DNA from: an uncultured Neomegalonema sp.
GTDB taxonomy: Bacteria; Pseudomonadota; Alphaproteobacteria; Rhodobacterales; Rhodobacteraceae
NCBI GenBank assembly: GCA_937948985.1
Contig: CALFAK010000066.1
Span: 1 to 64,000 of the forward strand
DNA length: 64,000 bases
Reading direction: 5' to 3'
The notes beneath the pieces were generated by a model. The model saw nothing but the letters and a program-made list of their open reading frames with translations. It had not been told where the DNA came from and searched no databases. Every line of letters begins with the position of its first letter. The stretch's first letter is position 1. A program made the position numbers and the translations under genes. Shown in pieces: positions 25,210 through 33,745 of this stretch.

Positions 25210-26574
25210 ATGTCAATTCCACAAGAGGGCGGTGGCCCGATCGAGTCCCGTGACTCGATGGTTGAATATCTCGAGTCCGGCTGCAAGCCCCGTGAAGACT
25301 GGCGCATCGGGACCGAGCACGAGAAGTTCGGCTACTGCAAAGCTAAACATGCCCCTCTGCCCTACGAAGGCGATTGTTCGGTACGGGCAATGCTGGAGGG
25401 CTTGCGCGATTCTTTTGGCTGGAACCCGTTACTCGAAGGCGACACGCTGATCGGACTGACCAAAGGCAAGGCAAATGTCAGCCTTGAGCCGGGCGGCCAG
25501 CTCGAACTTTCCGGCGCGCCGTTAGAAACGATCCACGAAACGTGTGAGGAAGTGAACCAACACCTGGCCGAAGTACGCGACGTGGCAAATAAAATCGGTG
25601 CGGGCTTTCTCGGCCTCGGCGCATCCCCCGTCTGGTCGATGGACGAAACGCCGATGATGCCCAAAGGCCGTTACAAAATCATGCGTGACTACATGCCCAA
25701 AGTCGGTACCAAAGGCCACGACATGATGTTCCGCACCTGCACGATTCAGGTGAATCTCGATTTCGGTTCCGAAGCGGACATGGTGCAAAAACTGCGCATC
25801 GCCTTTGCCCTGCAATCCATTGCGACGGCGTTGTTTTCGGCCTCACCCTTCCTCAACGGCAAACCGAACGGCTTTCTCAGCTACCGCTCCGAGGTATGGA
25901 AGGATGTCGACAATCAACGCGCGGGTATCCCGGCATTTATTTTTGAGGACGGCATGGGCTTCGAGCGCTGGGTCGATTACGCCCTCGATGTGCCTATGTA
26001 TTTCGTCTACCGTGAGGGCACGTATGTCGATGCCTCCGGCCAGTCATTCCGTGACTTCCTCGACGGCAAACTGCCCGCCCTACCCGGCGAAAAACCGACT
26101 CTGTCCGACTGGGCAGATCACCTGACAACGATATTCCCCGAAGCACGGCTCAAGAAATTCATCGAAATGCGCGGGGCTGATGGCGGGCCGTGGCGGCAAA
26201 TTTGCGGGTTGCCCGCGTTTTGGGTCGGCCTCATCTACGATGACGCGGCGATGACCGCGGCATGGGATGTCTGCAAAAACTGGACACAGGAAGGCCGCCT
26301 GAACTTACGCAACTCGGTTCCTAAACTTGGCCTGAAAGCGGAAGTCGCAGGACGCAGCGTGCATTCGATTGCGGGCGAGTTGCTGGAAATCGGCACTGAA
26401 GGTCTCCACGCCCGCGCCAAAGCCTCCGGCTTTGACCGCGACGAGGCGCACTTCCTCAATAATCTGCGCGATGTGGTACAGCGCAAAGAAACGCTCGCGG
26501 ATGAAATGCTGGCTAAATATCATGGCGCATGGGGCGGCGATATTGATCGCGTATTCGACGAGTACAGCTACTAA
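25210..26574 (+). CDS. gshA: Glutamate-cysteine ligase, plant/alphaproteobacterial type
   Basis: 454 residues; makes gamma-glutamylcysteine from Glu and Cys with ATP, the first step of glutathione synthesis. The sequence belongs to the GCS2-type group shared with plants: RIGTEHEKFGY at 36-46, EPGGQLELSGAPLETIH at about 97-113, MRTCTIQVNLDF near 177, and the C-terminal GRSVHSIAGELLEIG. Length is standard. AAGGGA precedes the ATG. In this organism glutathione is also the carrier for formaldehyde oxidation by FlhA. A hairpin-forming sequence follows at 26582-26606. Confidence 0.93.
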   Translation: MSIPQEGGGPIESRDSMVEYLESGCKPREDWRIGTEHEKFGYCKAKHAPLPYEGDCSVRAMLEGLRDSFGWNPLLEGDTLIGLTKGKANVSLEPGGQLELSGAPLETIHETCEEVNQHLAEVRDVANKIGAGFLGLGASPVWSMDETPMMPKGRYKIMRDYMPKVGTKGHDMMFRTCTIQVNLDFGSEADMVQKLRIAFALQSIATALFSASPFLNGKPNGFLSYRSEVWKDVDNQRAGIPAFIFEDGMGFERWVDYALDVPMYFVYREGTYVDASGQSFRDFLDGKLPALPGEKPTLSDWADHLTTIFPEARLKKFIEMRGADGGPWRQICGLPAFWVGLIYDDAAMTAAWDVCKNWTQEGRLNLRNSVPKLGLKAEVAGRSVHSIAGELLEIGTEGLHARAKASGFDRDEAHFLNNLRDVVQRKETLADEMLAKYHGAWGGDIDRVFDEYSY

Positions 26575-26581
26575 ATCCTTT

Positions 26582-26606
26582 ATGCCCCGCACCCGACGTG
26601 GGGCAT
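26582..26606. terminator. Hairpin after gshA, possibly bidirectional terminator
   Basis: ATGCCCCGC and GTGGGGCAT pair over 9 bp (one wobble) around a 7-nt loop, 8 bp after the gshA stop and 15 bp before the stop of the convergent gene. There is no U-run on either side, so termination would be weak or Rho-assisted. Confidence 0.4.
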
Positions 26607-26620
26607 CGCGCAGCACCCTA

Positions 26621-27085
26621 TTACTGCAACCGTCCGAATATTTTCGCGAAAATCCACGCCAGCACGGGCATCAGAAAGATGCCCAACAACGTCACACCAA
26701 GGCCGAAGAAAACAGCCAATCCGGCAGGGCCGGGCGGTGGCGGCGCATCGGGCGTGGTCGGTGCCGATGCGACCATTGCCTCATACCCCCCCGTCAGAAC
26801 CGCCAAACCGACGAACATCGGAAAGATAACAAGGGAGGCCGTGTTCGCACGCAGCGAGGCCAGCACAAAATCGCGCGTTCCCGTCTCACCCCGATCGGCC
26901 CGCCGCCATGCCATCCAAGAAAATGCGATAAACCACGCGGGCAACATTGCCAGCAACCCGATCGCCCCGACTTGCGAGAACCGCATCGCGTAATCACCCA
27001 GCAACGCAAATGCCCAAACCAATGCACCGAAAAGCGCAGGCGCACCGAAGAGTGCGATCAGGAAAGCGACTTTAGATACTCTCAT
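26621..27085 (-). CDS. Small hypothetical membrane protein
   Basis: 154 residues with about four membrane helices (roughly 5-28, 35-57, 77-98, 117-145), split by a charged loop (AWRRADRGETGTRD) and a proline-rich linker (TTPDAPPPPGPAG). No recognised domain. The ATG shares one base with the stop of the upstream membrane-protein gene (TGATG), so the two are coupled and may form a complex. Function unknown. Confidence 0.65.
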   Translation of the reverse strand: MRVSKVAFLIALFGAPALFGALVWAFALLGDYAMRFSQVGAIGLLAMLPAWFIAFSWMAWRRADRGETGTRDFVLASLRANTASLVIFPMFVGLAVLTGGYEAMVASAPTTPDAPPPPGPAGLAVFFGLGVTLLGIFLMPVLAWIFAKIFGRLQ

Positions 27086-27528
27086 CACCCTATCCGTCTG
27101 ATGCCCGCAATCTGCCTGACAACCAGCAGCGCAATCCCGAAATAGACCGTCATCACGATGATCGGCACGAAGCCCATAGGCTGGCCTGAAATCAACGGCG
27201 ATGCCAATCCCGCGAGCAAACCGACGATCATACCGGCCACAACGAATTTCGTTTTGCTCTTACACCGCAATGCCCAAAGAAGCAGGAACATCACCAAGCC
27301 AATCGTCAACAAAATCACATAACTGGCAATCAGCATATACGGCAAAACGTCCAGCGTTCGCGAATCTGAGCCGCTTAATTCACCCGAAAGCACGGTTTCG
27401 AGCACAAACATGCACAGCGCGGCAATTGCCGCGACAATCACAGGCGCCAGCAAAAATGCCAGCACCGTCCGCACGTAAGGACGTTGCACTGAAGGGTGCC
27501 AATAATCATGCGAGAGACGTTTCAACAT
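27085..27528 (-). CDS. Small hypothetical membrane protein
   Basis: 147 residues: a basic cytoplasmic N-terminus (MLKRLSHDYWHPSVQRPYVR) then four membrane helices (about 21-47, 62-88, 93-112, 116-138). No recognised family motif. It is the first gene of a coupled pair with the membrane protein downstream, between gshA and tldD. Function unknown. Confidence 0.65.
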   Translation of the reverse strand: MLKRLSHDYWHPSVQRPYVRTVLAFLLAPVIVAAIAALCMFVLETVLSGELSGSDSRTLDVLPYMLIASYVILLTIGLVMFLLLWALRCKSKTKFVVAGMIVGLLAGLASPLISGQPMGFVPIIVMTVYFGIALLVVRQIAGIRRIG

Positions 27529-27621
27529 GGCCCGACTATCGACTGAAAAGTGTTAACACGCCAAGCATTGCATCGAATCCGAACAACTTTAAACGGGGGC
27601 GTGTCGCGCTTACCGCAGTTT

Positions 27622-29031
27622 TCAATCTCCACGCCCGCCGACGACAATATCATCCATCAACATCGTCGGTTGTCCGACACCTACGGGCACCCACTGCCCC
27701 GCCTTACCGCACATGCCAATGCCATCATCCAAGGCGCTATCGCTGCCGATCATGCGGATTTTGTGCATTGCGCTCGGACCATCCCCGATCAGCGTCGCCC
27801 CCTTAATCGGGTGCAGGATTTTACCGTTCTTCACGCGATACGCTTCTGTGCAGGAAAACACGAATTTGCCGTTGGTGATATCCACCTGCCCGCCGCCGAA
27901 ATCGACCGCGTAAATGCCATCATCAACCGCCGCGACAATCTCTTCCGGCGTATGCGCGCCGCTGTGCATATAGGTGTTGGTCATACGCGGCATCGGCGCG
28001 TGCGCGTAGGATTGACGACGGCCATTGCCCGTGGGTTTGACTCCCATCAACCGCGCGTTTTGGCGATCTTGCATATAGCCGACCAGCCTGCCGTCATCAA
28101 TCAACACCGTGCAATTCGACGCCTCGCCCTCATCATCCACACTGATCGAGCCGCGACGATCCGGGATCGTTCCGTCATCAACAACAGTAACCCCTTTCGA
28201 CGCCACCATCTGCCCCATCAATCCGGCAAAGGCAGAGGATTTCTTGCGGTTAAAGTCTCCCTCAAGACCATGCCCGACCGCCTCATGCAGCATCACGCCA
28301 CACCATGCCGGACCAAGCGCCACCTGCATCGCGCCACCGGGGCCGTCCTGCGCCTCCAAATTCACCAGCGCCTTGCGATGCGCCTCATCCGCAAGGCGTT
28401 TCCAGTTGGCAGGATCGATCAGCGCGTCATAAGCGGCACGCCCGCCACCTCCCGCTGATCCGCTCTCGCGATGTCCGTTTTCTTCGACGATCACGGATAC
28501 ATTTATTCTGGCGAGGGGACGCGTATCACCGACCCGATGGCCATCGGCACGCAGTATTTCCACCTCTTGCAATTCTCCCGACAGCGAAGCGGTCGCTTGC
28601 ACAACGCGCGGGTCTTTTGCCCGCAAATACGCGTCAATCTCGCGCAATACAGCAACCTTAGCCGAAAACTCAATCCCATCCACGGGGCTGTCATCAACGT
28701 AGAGCTTACGATTGGTGCGTGCCGGAGCCTGCGCATAATCCGCCGCCGCGCCCCTAACCGACGCCGCCGCCTCCGCCGCGCGGTTCAACGCCGGAATGGA
28801 AAGCTCATCCGAATGCGCGTAGCCAATGGCCTCACCCGATACAACACGCAAACCGAACCCCTCGGCAGCGTCATATGAGGCTGTGCGCAAGCGGCCATCG
28901 TCAAATGTCAGCGTCTCGCCGCGTCGGCGCTCAAGAAACAACTCGCCATCATCCGCACCCGATACCGCATCGGCCAGAACACGCTGCGCGCTCGCAAGAT
29001 CAATGTCACCGCCAAAGGGATCAAATGCCAT
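27622..29031 (-). CDS. tldD: TldD metalloprotease
   Basis: 469 residues; the catalytic partner of TldE/PmbA, which together cleave unfolded peptides and mature some modified peptides in the cytosol. The zinc motif HEAVGHGLEGD has H249, E250 and H254 (HExxxH). The C-terminal domain holds the conserved SCTEAYRVKNGKI and PIKGATLIG stretches. Length is normal. AGGAGA precedes the ATG. The pmbA gene is not in the window. Confidence 0.93.
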   Translation of the reverse strand: MAFDPFGGDIDLASAQRVLADAVSGADDGELFLERRRGETLTFDDGRLRTASYDAAEGFGLRVVSGEAIGYAHSDELSIPALNRAAEAAASVRGAAADYAQAPARTNRKLYVDDSPVDGIEFSAKVAVLREIDAYLRAKDPRVVQATASLSGELQEVEILRADGHRVGDTRPLARINVSVIVEENGHRESGSAGGGGRAAYDALIDPANWKRLADEAHRKALVNLEAQDGPGGAMQVALGPAWCGVMLHEAVGHGLEGDFNRKKSSAFAGLMGQMVASKGVTVVDDGTIPDRRGSISVDDEGEASNCTVLIDDGRLVGYMQDRQNARLMGVKPTGNGRRQSYAHAPMPRMTNTYMHSGAHTPEEIVAAVDDGIYAVDFGGGQVDITNGKFVFSCTEAYRVKNGKILHPIKGATLIGDGPSAMHKIRMIGSDSALDDGIGMCGKAGQWVPVGVGQPTMLMDDIVVGGRGD

Positions 29032-29125
29032 GCCGTCTCTCCTAGTCGTTGTTACTAGACAGGTGGGTCAATTGACGGCGAAAGGCAAGCTGTCAGTTAC
29101 TCAGAAACAATAAGCACGAACAGTC

Positions 29126-29653
29126 CTAAGCCCGCCGCCGCCACACCGTCAAAATCGGCGTTTCCTGCCCACCACGCCGCGCACGCGCACGCTGCGTATG
29201 AAACCGATCCGCGCTAAAGCCGGGCAGAGCGGTCATCGCATCAAGCAGCGCATCCCCGCCTTGCACATCTAGTGGCAGCGAGACAGGCGGGCTTTCCGGC
29301 AAATAAACCATCAGACCGGGCGGCACGTCGCTGCGCGAGGATACCAGCAAATCGATCTGCGTTACATCGTCCAAATCAACCTGAACATTGCCCATCGGCC
29401 CGACATGCAGAACACGGCGCTCCTCCACAAACAGCGCCCCCTGCGCGCGCGGTCCGGTCATCATCGCCCGGCGCACCGCCACACGCAGCCAAACGCCCCC
29501 CGCCACAGCAATCGGCAATGCAAGCGCAAGGCTCAGCCAGCCCCACCGCATTCCCGGCATCCCGACAACCCAAAGGGCGGCCAAACTCGCCCCAAGCGCA
29601 ACAGCGGGTTCAACCCACCGCTTAAGCCCGGCCGCAACTTCAGGGCGGATCAT
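29126..29653 (-). CDS. Hypothetical membrane-anchored protein
   Basis: 175 residues: two membrane helices near the N-terminus (about 16-33 and 38-58), a basic turn (RVAVRRAMMTG), then a beta-rich soluble domain (LFVEERRVLHVGPMGNVQVDLDDVTQIDLL) and a basic C-terminal tail. The soluble part has the look of a small PH-like or membrane-facing beta domain, but I cannot name a family. The ATG overlaps the trmB stop by 4 nt (ATGA), implying translation coupled with trmB. Confidence 0.65.
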   Translation of the reverse strand: MIRPEVAAGLKRWVEPAVALGASLAALWVVGMPGMRWGWLSLALALPIAVAGGVWLRVAVRRAMMTGPRAQGALFVEERRVLHVGPMGNVQVDLDDVTQIDLLVSSRSDVPPGLMVYLPESPPVSLPLDVQGGDALLDAMTALPGFSADRFHTQRARARRGGQETPILTVWRRRA

Positions 29654-30330
29654 CGGGGCCGCCGTTCATACGTTAAATACGCCGGAGAACGGCCCTCACG
29701 AAACGCCTTGGCCTCATATCGCGTTCCCGGCCAATCATCCCAAGCGGTGTCACTGTCCGAAATCAACGCGAAATCAGCACGCTCAAGCAAATGCTCCTTG
29801 GTCCAGTCGATGTATTCAGGAATATCGGAAGCCACCCGCAGATGCGCCTCATCAGTCAATATCCGGGCGAACGAATCCAGGTTTTCCGGATTGATAAACC
29901 GCCGCTTATGGTGGCGCGCTTTCGGCCACGGATCAGGGTACAATAAAAACGCGCGCGATACCGACGCATCCGGCAAAGCGTCCATCAAGTCCCGCGCATC
30001 CCCATGATGCACCCGCGCATTCTCAATTTCACCCGTTTCCAATTTTGCCAGACACCCGGCGACGCCATCCACGTAATGCTCGCATCCGATCAATCCGACC
30101 GCCGGATTGGCACCGGCTTGAGCAACCAGATGTTCCCCGCCGCCAAAGCCGACTTCCAACCAAATCTGCTTCGCTTGAGGGAAATGGGCCTCAAGGTCCA
30201 GCGTTAGCGTAACATCTCCCCCCGCGAACGCCTCGTACTCTTTACGGCGAACATCAAATAATTCTCGCTCACGACCCCTTAATCGCGATCCTCGTCTGCC
30301 GTATAGATTTCTAATAAATTTATCTGTCAT
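29650..30330 (-). CDS. trmB: tRNA (guanine-N7-)-methyltransferase
   Basis: 226 residues; makes m7G46 in the tRNA variable loop using SAM. Visible motifs: WLEVGFGGGEHLVAQA for SAM binding, IGCEHYVDGVAGCL, and the family signature YPDPWPKARHHKRRFI. The N-terminal FIRNLYGRRGSRLRGRE is also family-typical. The ribosome-binding site is weak. It overlaps the downstream hypothetical gene by 4 nt. Confidence 0.93.
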   Translation of the reverse strand: MTDKFIRNLYGRRGSRLRGRERELFDVRRKEYEAFAGGDVTLTLDLEAHFPQAKQIWLEVGFGGGEHLVAQAGANPAVGLIGCEHYVDGVAGCLAKLETGEIENARVHHGDARDLMDALPDASVSRAFLLYPDPWPKARHHKRRFINPENLDSFARILTDEAHLRVASDIPEYIDWTKEHLLERADFALISDSDTAWDDWPGTRYEAKAFREGRSPAYLTYERRPR

Positions 30331-30465
30331 GGTACTAAAAATGTATAATTCTGCATTTTATTGATAACTCCAAACTATACATCGAACATAAAAAATGCCG
30401 AAAGATATTTCTGCTAGTTTTCTTCCCAACGCAACAGAAAAAAATTGTTGCAAGGGGAGTATTCG

Positions 30466-31026
30466 ATGAAAAAGCCGACATTTTTATCCTTTCTAACGTA
30501 CGCCAGAAAGTTTCGCAAAAAACGCGACGGCGTCGTGGCAATCGAGTTTGCCTTTGTCATCGCACCATTTCTGGCGATCACGCTGGGCACATTGGAGGTA
30601 GCCGTCGTTCACCTGATGCGCTCTTCCGTTTCCAACGCCGTAGAGGGCGCTTCTCGTCCGATCTATACCGGCTCCGCAGGCTGTGCAACGGTCGAAACGG
30701 TCAAAACCGAGATCTGCAATCGCATCGCCATGCAGAACGAGCAAAACTGTCAGGCAAATCTGAGAGTCATCCTCGAAGAACTCTCAGATTTCAGCGGACA
30801 GCGCCAAGACGTGGACGGTGACTTCGATCAGATCAATGATTTCGTCGATCCCGGCGAGTCAGAGTCGATCATGCTGCTGCGCACCTTTTACCGTTGGAAC
30901 ATCATGTTCCCGTTTTTGAGCGAAGCGCTTGGCGGGGAGAAGGGTGAAATCATCCTTGGTTCTAACACCGCGTTCAAGAACGAACCATTCGGATCGAATA
31001 CAGGCTGCACCGGAGGAGGGACATAA
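30466..31026 (+). CDS. TadE-like pilus assembly protein
   Basis: 186 residues from ATG 30466, which follows AAGGGGAG. A basic N-terminus (RKFRKKRDG) leads into VVAIEFAFVIAPFLAITLGTLEVAVV, the TadE signature: a glutamate inside a prepilin-like hydrophobic segment. The remaining 125 residues are periplasmic with several cysteines. TadE-type pseudopilins act with the Flp/Tad secretion system in adhesion. No tadA, flp, cpaB or rcpA gene is near. Overlaps the next gene by one base (TAATG). Confidence 0.8.
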   Translation: MKKPTFLSFLTYARKFRKKRDGVVAIEFAFVIAPFLAITLGTLEVAVVHLMRSSVSNAVEGASRPIYTGSAGCATVETVKTEICNRIAMQNEQNCQANLRVILEELSDFSGQRQDVDGDFDQINDFVDPGESESIMLLRTFYRWNIMFPFLSEALGGEKGEIILGSNTAFKNEPFGSNTGCTGGGT

Positions 31027-31649
31027 TGGTCATGCGCAACCAGTTCAAAAAATTCCGCAAAGACGAGCAAGGCCTCGCCGCTGTGGAATTCGCAATCATC
31101 GCCCCTCTATTGGCGTTGTTCCTGCTCGGCACAACAACCGCAACGCAAAGCATCTGGGCCAATGGTAAAGTGAACCAATCGGCCAGTGTCATCGGTGACT
31201 TGGTATCGCAGGAAACCACATTGACTGACCTTAATTTCGGACAGATCATGGACGCGGCTCCTGTGTTGTTGGAACCGTTCCCGCAATCAGATCTGCGCGT
31301 AACGGTTACCGCGTCCATTGCCTGTGACAAGTCGACAAACCCAAACAATCCTGACATCGAGTACTTTGTCATGTGGTCGCAAAGCTGGACTGATGGGAAC
31401 GTCGTCGCAGGTCCGCAAAACCCCGGACAGAAGCTCGACGGCGCTCCTGAAGAAATTAAGATCGCCGACGGGGACTACATCATCAAAACGGTGAGTGAAT
31501 ACACGCACACCCCGACCATCGGGCAGCAGGTTGATGCTTCGATTTCAATGGGTGAAACCGCGTTCCACCAACCGCGTGAAAGCGATCCTGTATCGTATCC
31601 GACGAAAGAGTCACCGCAATATCAGAATTGCGATGATATGCTTAACTAA
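31026..31649 (+). CDS. TadE/TadF-like pilus assembly protein
   Basis: 207 residues. Same design as its neighbour: basic start (KKFRKDEQG), then LAAVEFAIIAPLLALFLLGTT with the conserved Glu, then a periplasmic domain of about 160 residues. It is probably the TadF or second TadE pseudopilin partner. GGAGGGA overlaps the end of the previous gene, and the stop/start overlap TAATG couples the two. The gene pair is isolated from other tad genes. Confidence 0.78.
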   Translation: MVMRNQFKKFRKDEQGLAAVEFAIIAPLLALFLLGTTTATQSIWANGKVNQSASVIGDLVSQETTLTDLNFGQIMDAAPVLLEPFPQSDLRVTVTASIACDKSTNPNNPDIEYFVMWSQSWTDGNVVAGPQNPGQKLDGAPEEIKIADGDYIIKTVSEYTHTPTIGQQVDASISMGETAFHQPRESDPVSYPTKESPQYQNCDDMLN

Positions 31650-31676
31650 CTGCCCGGTGGCGTGCTAGCTAGAGAC

Positions 31677-32684
31677 ATGCGCGCCACCGATCTTCTCACA
31701 TTGACCGATAAGGGGTTGTATTGTCCCCAAGGCGGTTTCCACATCGACCCGCACAAACCTGCGGGTCGTGCTGTTATTACCCACGGCCATGCCGACCATT
31801 GCCGCCCCGGCAGTAAACGGATACTGGCGACACCGGACACGCTCGCCATTGCCACCGCCCGCTACGGCGAAAAAGCGTTCGAGGGACGGCAAGCCCTGCC
31901 CTATGGCGAGGCGCAGCGCATCGGTGATGTCGATGTAACCCTCTATCCGGCTGGCCATGTCTTGGGTTCGGCGCAAGTGCTGATCGAGCACAAAGGCGCG
32001 CGGGCCGTGGTTTCGGGCGATTACAAACGCCGCTCCGACCCCAGCTGTCAGGATTTTGAGCTGGTCCCCTGCCATTTGTTCATCACCGAGGCGACGTTCG
32101 GCCTGCCCGTCTTCACCCATCCGCCCGCCCAAAACGAGATCGCCAAGCTGACCGCCTCGCTGGCGCTGTTCCCGAATTACAGCCATGTCGTCGGCGTCTA
32201 CGCGCTGGGCAAAGCGCAAAGGCTGATTGCCGAGTTGCGCGCGGCGGGCCATGATGCGCCGATCTATATACACGGCGCGCTGCGCAAACTGTGTGATTTG
32301 TACGAGCGCCACGGCATCCCGTTGGGTGAACTGCCCGATGCGAAAGCGGTCGGTGACAAAGACCGTTTTCGCGGCAGCATCGTTCTCGCCCCGCCCTCCG
32401 CCATCGCCGACCGCTGGGCGCGGCGTCTGCCCGATGTCCGCGTCGGCATGGCCAGCGGCTGGATGAGCGTACGCCAGCGGGTCAAACAACGCGGCGTCGA
32501 ATTGCCCCTCATCATCTCCGATCACGCCGACTGGGGCGAGCTTTGCACCACCATCCGCGAGACGGGGGCCGAAGATATCTGGGTCACACATGGCCGCGAA
32601 GACGCGCTCTGCCACTGGTGCGAGACTCAGGGCATTCGCGCAAAACCGCTATCGGTGGCCGGATTGGGCGAGGAGGACGATTGA
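31677..32684 (+). CDS. Ligase-associated DNA exonuclease (metallo-beta-lactamase fold)
   Basis: 335 residues from ATG 31677. Metal-binding motif HGHADH at 36-41, then a beta-CASP-like arrangement with LYPAGHVLGSAQ, SGDYKRR and ISDHADW, as in the mRNA 3'-end processing/Artemis-like nucleases. The opening DLLTLTDKGLYCPQGGFHIDP matches the ligase-associated exonuclease family, normally encoded beside an ATP-dependent DNA ligase and an Lhr-type helicase for DNA repair. Neither partner is adjacent here; the next gene is a racemase-like protein whose start overlaps this stop. Confidence 0.87.
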   Translation: MRATDLLTLTDKGLYCPQGGFHIDPHKPAGRAVITHGHADHCRPGSKRILATPDTLAIATARYGEKAFEGRQALPYGEAQRIGDVDVTLYPAGHVLGSAQVLIEHKGARAVVSGDYKRRSDPSCQDFELVPCHLFITEATFGLPVFTHPPAQNEIAKLTASLALFPNYSHVVGVYALGKAQRLIAELRAAGHDAPIYIHGALRKLCDLYERHGIPLGELPDAKAVGDKDRFRGSIVLAPPSAIADRWARRLPDVRVGMASGWMSVRQRVKQRGVELPLIISDHADWGELCTTIRETGAEDIWVTHGREDALCHWCETQGIRAKPLSVAGLGEEDD

Positions 32685-33373
32685 GCGGTTTCATCGGCAT
32701 TCTCATGCTCGATACCGCGTTTCCGCGCATCATTGGCGATGTCGGAAATCCCGCCTCCTTTCCGATGCCCGTGCGCATCCGTGTGGTTGACGGCGCTGAC
32801 GTCACCGAAATCGTCAGCGGAACAGCGCCGTCCCCAGCCTTGCTCCACCGCTTCGCCGACGCCGCCCGCGCGTTGGAGGCCGAGGGGGCTGTGGGCATCC
32901 TCACAAGCTGCGGGTTTTTGGGGCATGTGCAGCGGGAATTGGCCGAAGCCGTCTCAATCCCGCTCATAACATCAGCGCTTTGCCTCGGCCCGATGATCCG
33001 CGCAATGACCGGAGGCCGGAAGATCGGCCTCATCACCGCCAATGCCGCAGCATTATCTCGCACAATCCTCTCAGCGACGGGCCTGCAACAGCCGCAAGTC
33101 GCAATCGCCGGACTGGAAGACGCACCCGCCTGGCAACGCCTTATCCTCGCACCCAAGGCACAGCAGGCGACACATCTTGATCCCGAAGAAATCGGAGCGC
33201 TGGTCGAATCCCGCGCCCGCGGCCTTCAACGTGCAAACCCTGATATCGGCGCGATCCTTATGGAATGCACAAACCTGCCGCCCTATGCCGACCGCGTTCG
33301 TGCCACTACGGGCCTGCCCGTCTTCCACATCCTCCACGCCGCTGATCTTTTATGGGCAGCAAAAAACACATAG
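32681..33373 (+). CDS. Aspartate/glutamate racemase family protein
   Basis: 230 residues starting at TTG 32681, chosen because GAGGAGGA lies 4 nt upstream and the TTG overlaps the stop of the exonuclease gene (TTGA). The family uses two cysteines as acid/base pair: C77 in TSCGFLGH and C196 in MECTNLPPY, both present, so the protein is probably active. The family includes Asp/Glu and hydantoin racemases; the substrate cannot be decided here. Position right after a DNA repair gene is likely coincidental. Confidence 0.8.
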   Translation: MSGFIGILMLDTAFPRIIGDVGNPASFPMPVRIRVVDGADVTEIVSGTAPSPALLHRFADAARALEAEGAVGILTSCGFLGHVQRELAEAVSIPLITSALCLGPMIRAMTGGRKIGLITANAAALSRTILSATGLQQPQVAIAGLEDAPAWQRLILAPKAQQATHLDPEEIGALVESRARGLQRANPDIGAILMECTNLPPYADRVRATTGLPVFHILHAADLLWAAKNT

Positions 33374-33444
33374 GGCCACTGGTACTTTTCATTATCCGGC
33401 ATATCCCCTATATCGAATTCATTGCTTTATTCAGGAGAAATAAA

Positions 33445-33648
33445 ATGTCAGTCGCACGCGTAACCGAGATCACCGCCACCTCGAAAAAAGGCTTCGACGA
33501 TGCCGTCAGAAAAGGGATTGAGCGCGCATCCAAGACACTGAAAAACGTCGAGGGCGCTTGGGTTCAAGATCAAAAAGTCATTCTTGAGAACGGCAAGATC
33601 AAGAAGTACATGGTCAGCCTGAAAATCACGTTCGTGCTGAACGACTAA
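33445..33648 (+). CDS. Dodecin family flavin-binding protein
   Basis: 67 residues, typical dodecin length. Pattern: VTEITATSKKGFDDAVRKGIERASKTLKNVEGAWVQ, with the conserved Trp (W39 region) that stacks on flavin and the Gln that follows. Dodecins form hollow dodecamers that store or buffer FMN/riboflavin. AGGAGA precedes the ATG by 6 nt. A strong terminator follows, so it is a stand-alone unit. Confidence 0.92.
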   Translation: MSVARVTEITATSKKGFDDAVRKGIERASKTLKNVEGAWVQDQKVILENGKIKKYMVSLKITFVLND

Positions 33649-33660
33649 GCATTACACTGT

Positions 33661-33690
33661 GATACCGCGACTTGTCGCGGTATCCATTTT
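33661..33690 (+). terminator. Terminator of the dodecin gene
   Basis: GATACCGCGA-CTTG-TCGCGGTATC is a perfect 10-bp stem with a 4-nt loop, followed by CATTTTT, 12 bp after the stop. A second hairpin (CCGCGAT-CAA-ATCGCGG, 33715-33731) lies just before the convergent SCO gene and may end its transcripts. Confidence 0.9.
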
Positions 33691-33745
33691 TCAGCGCGTT
33701 TTGAAAGACGTACACCGCGATCAAATCGCGGGGTGACTTGAGGGG

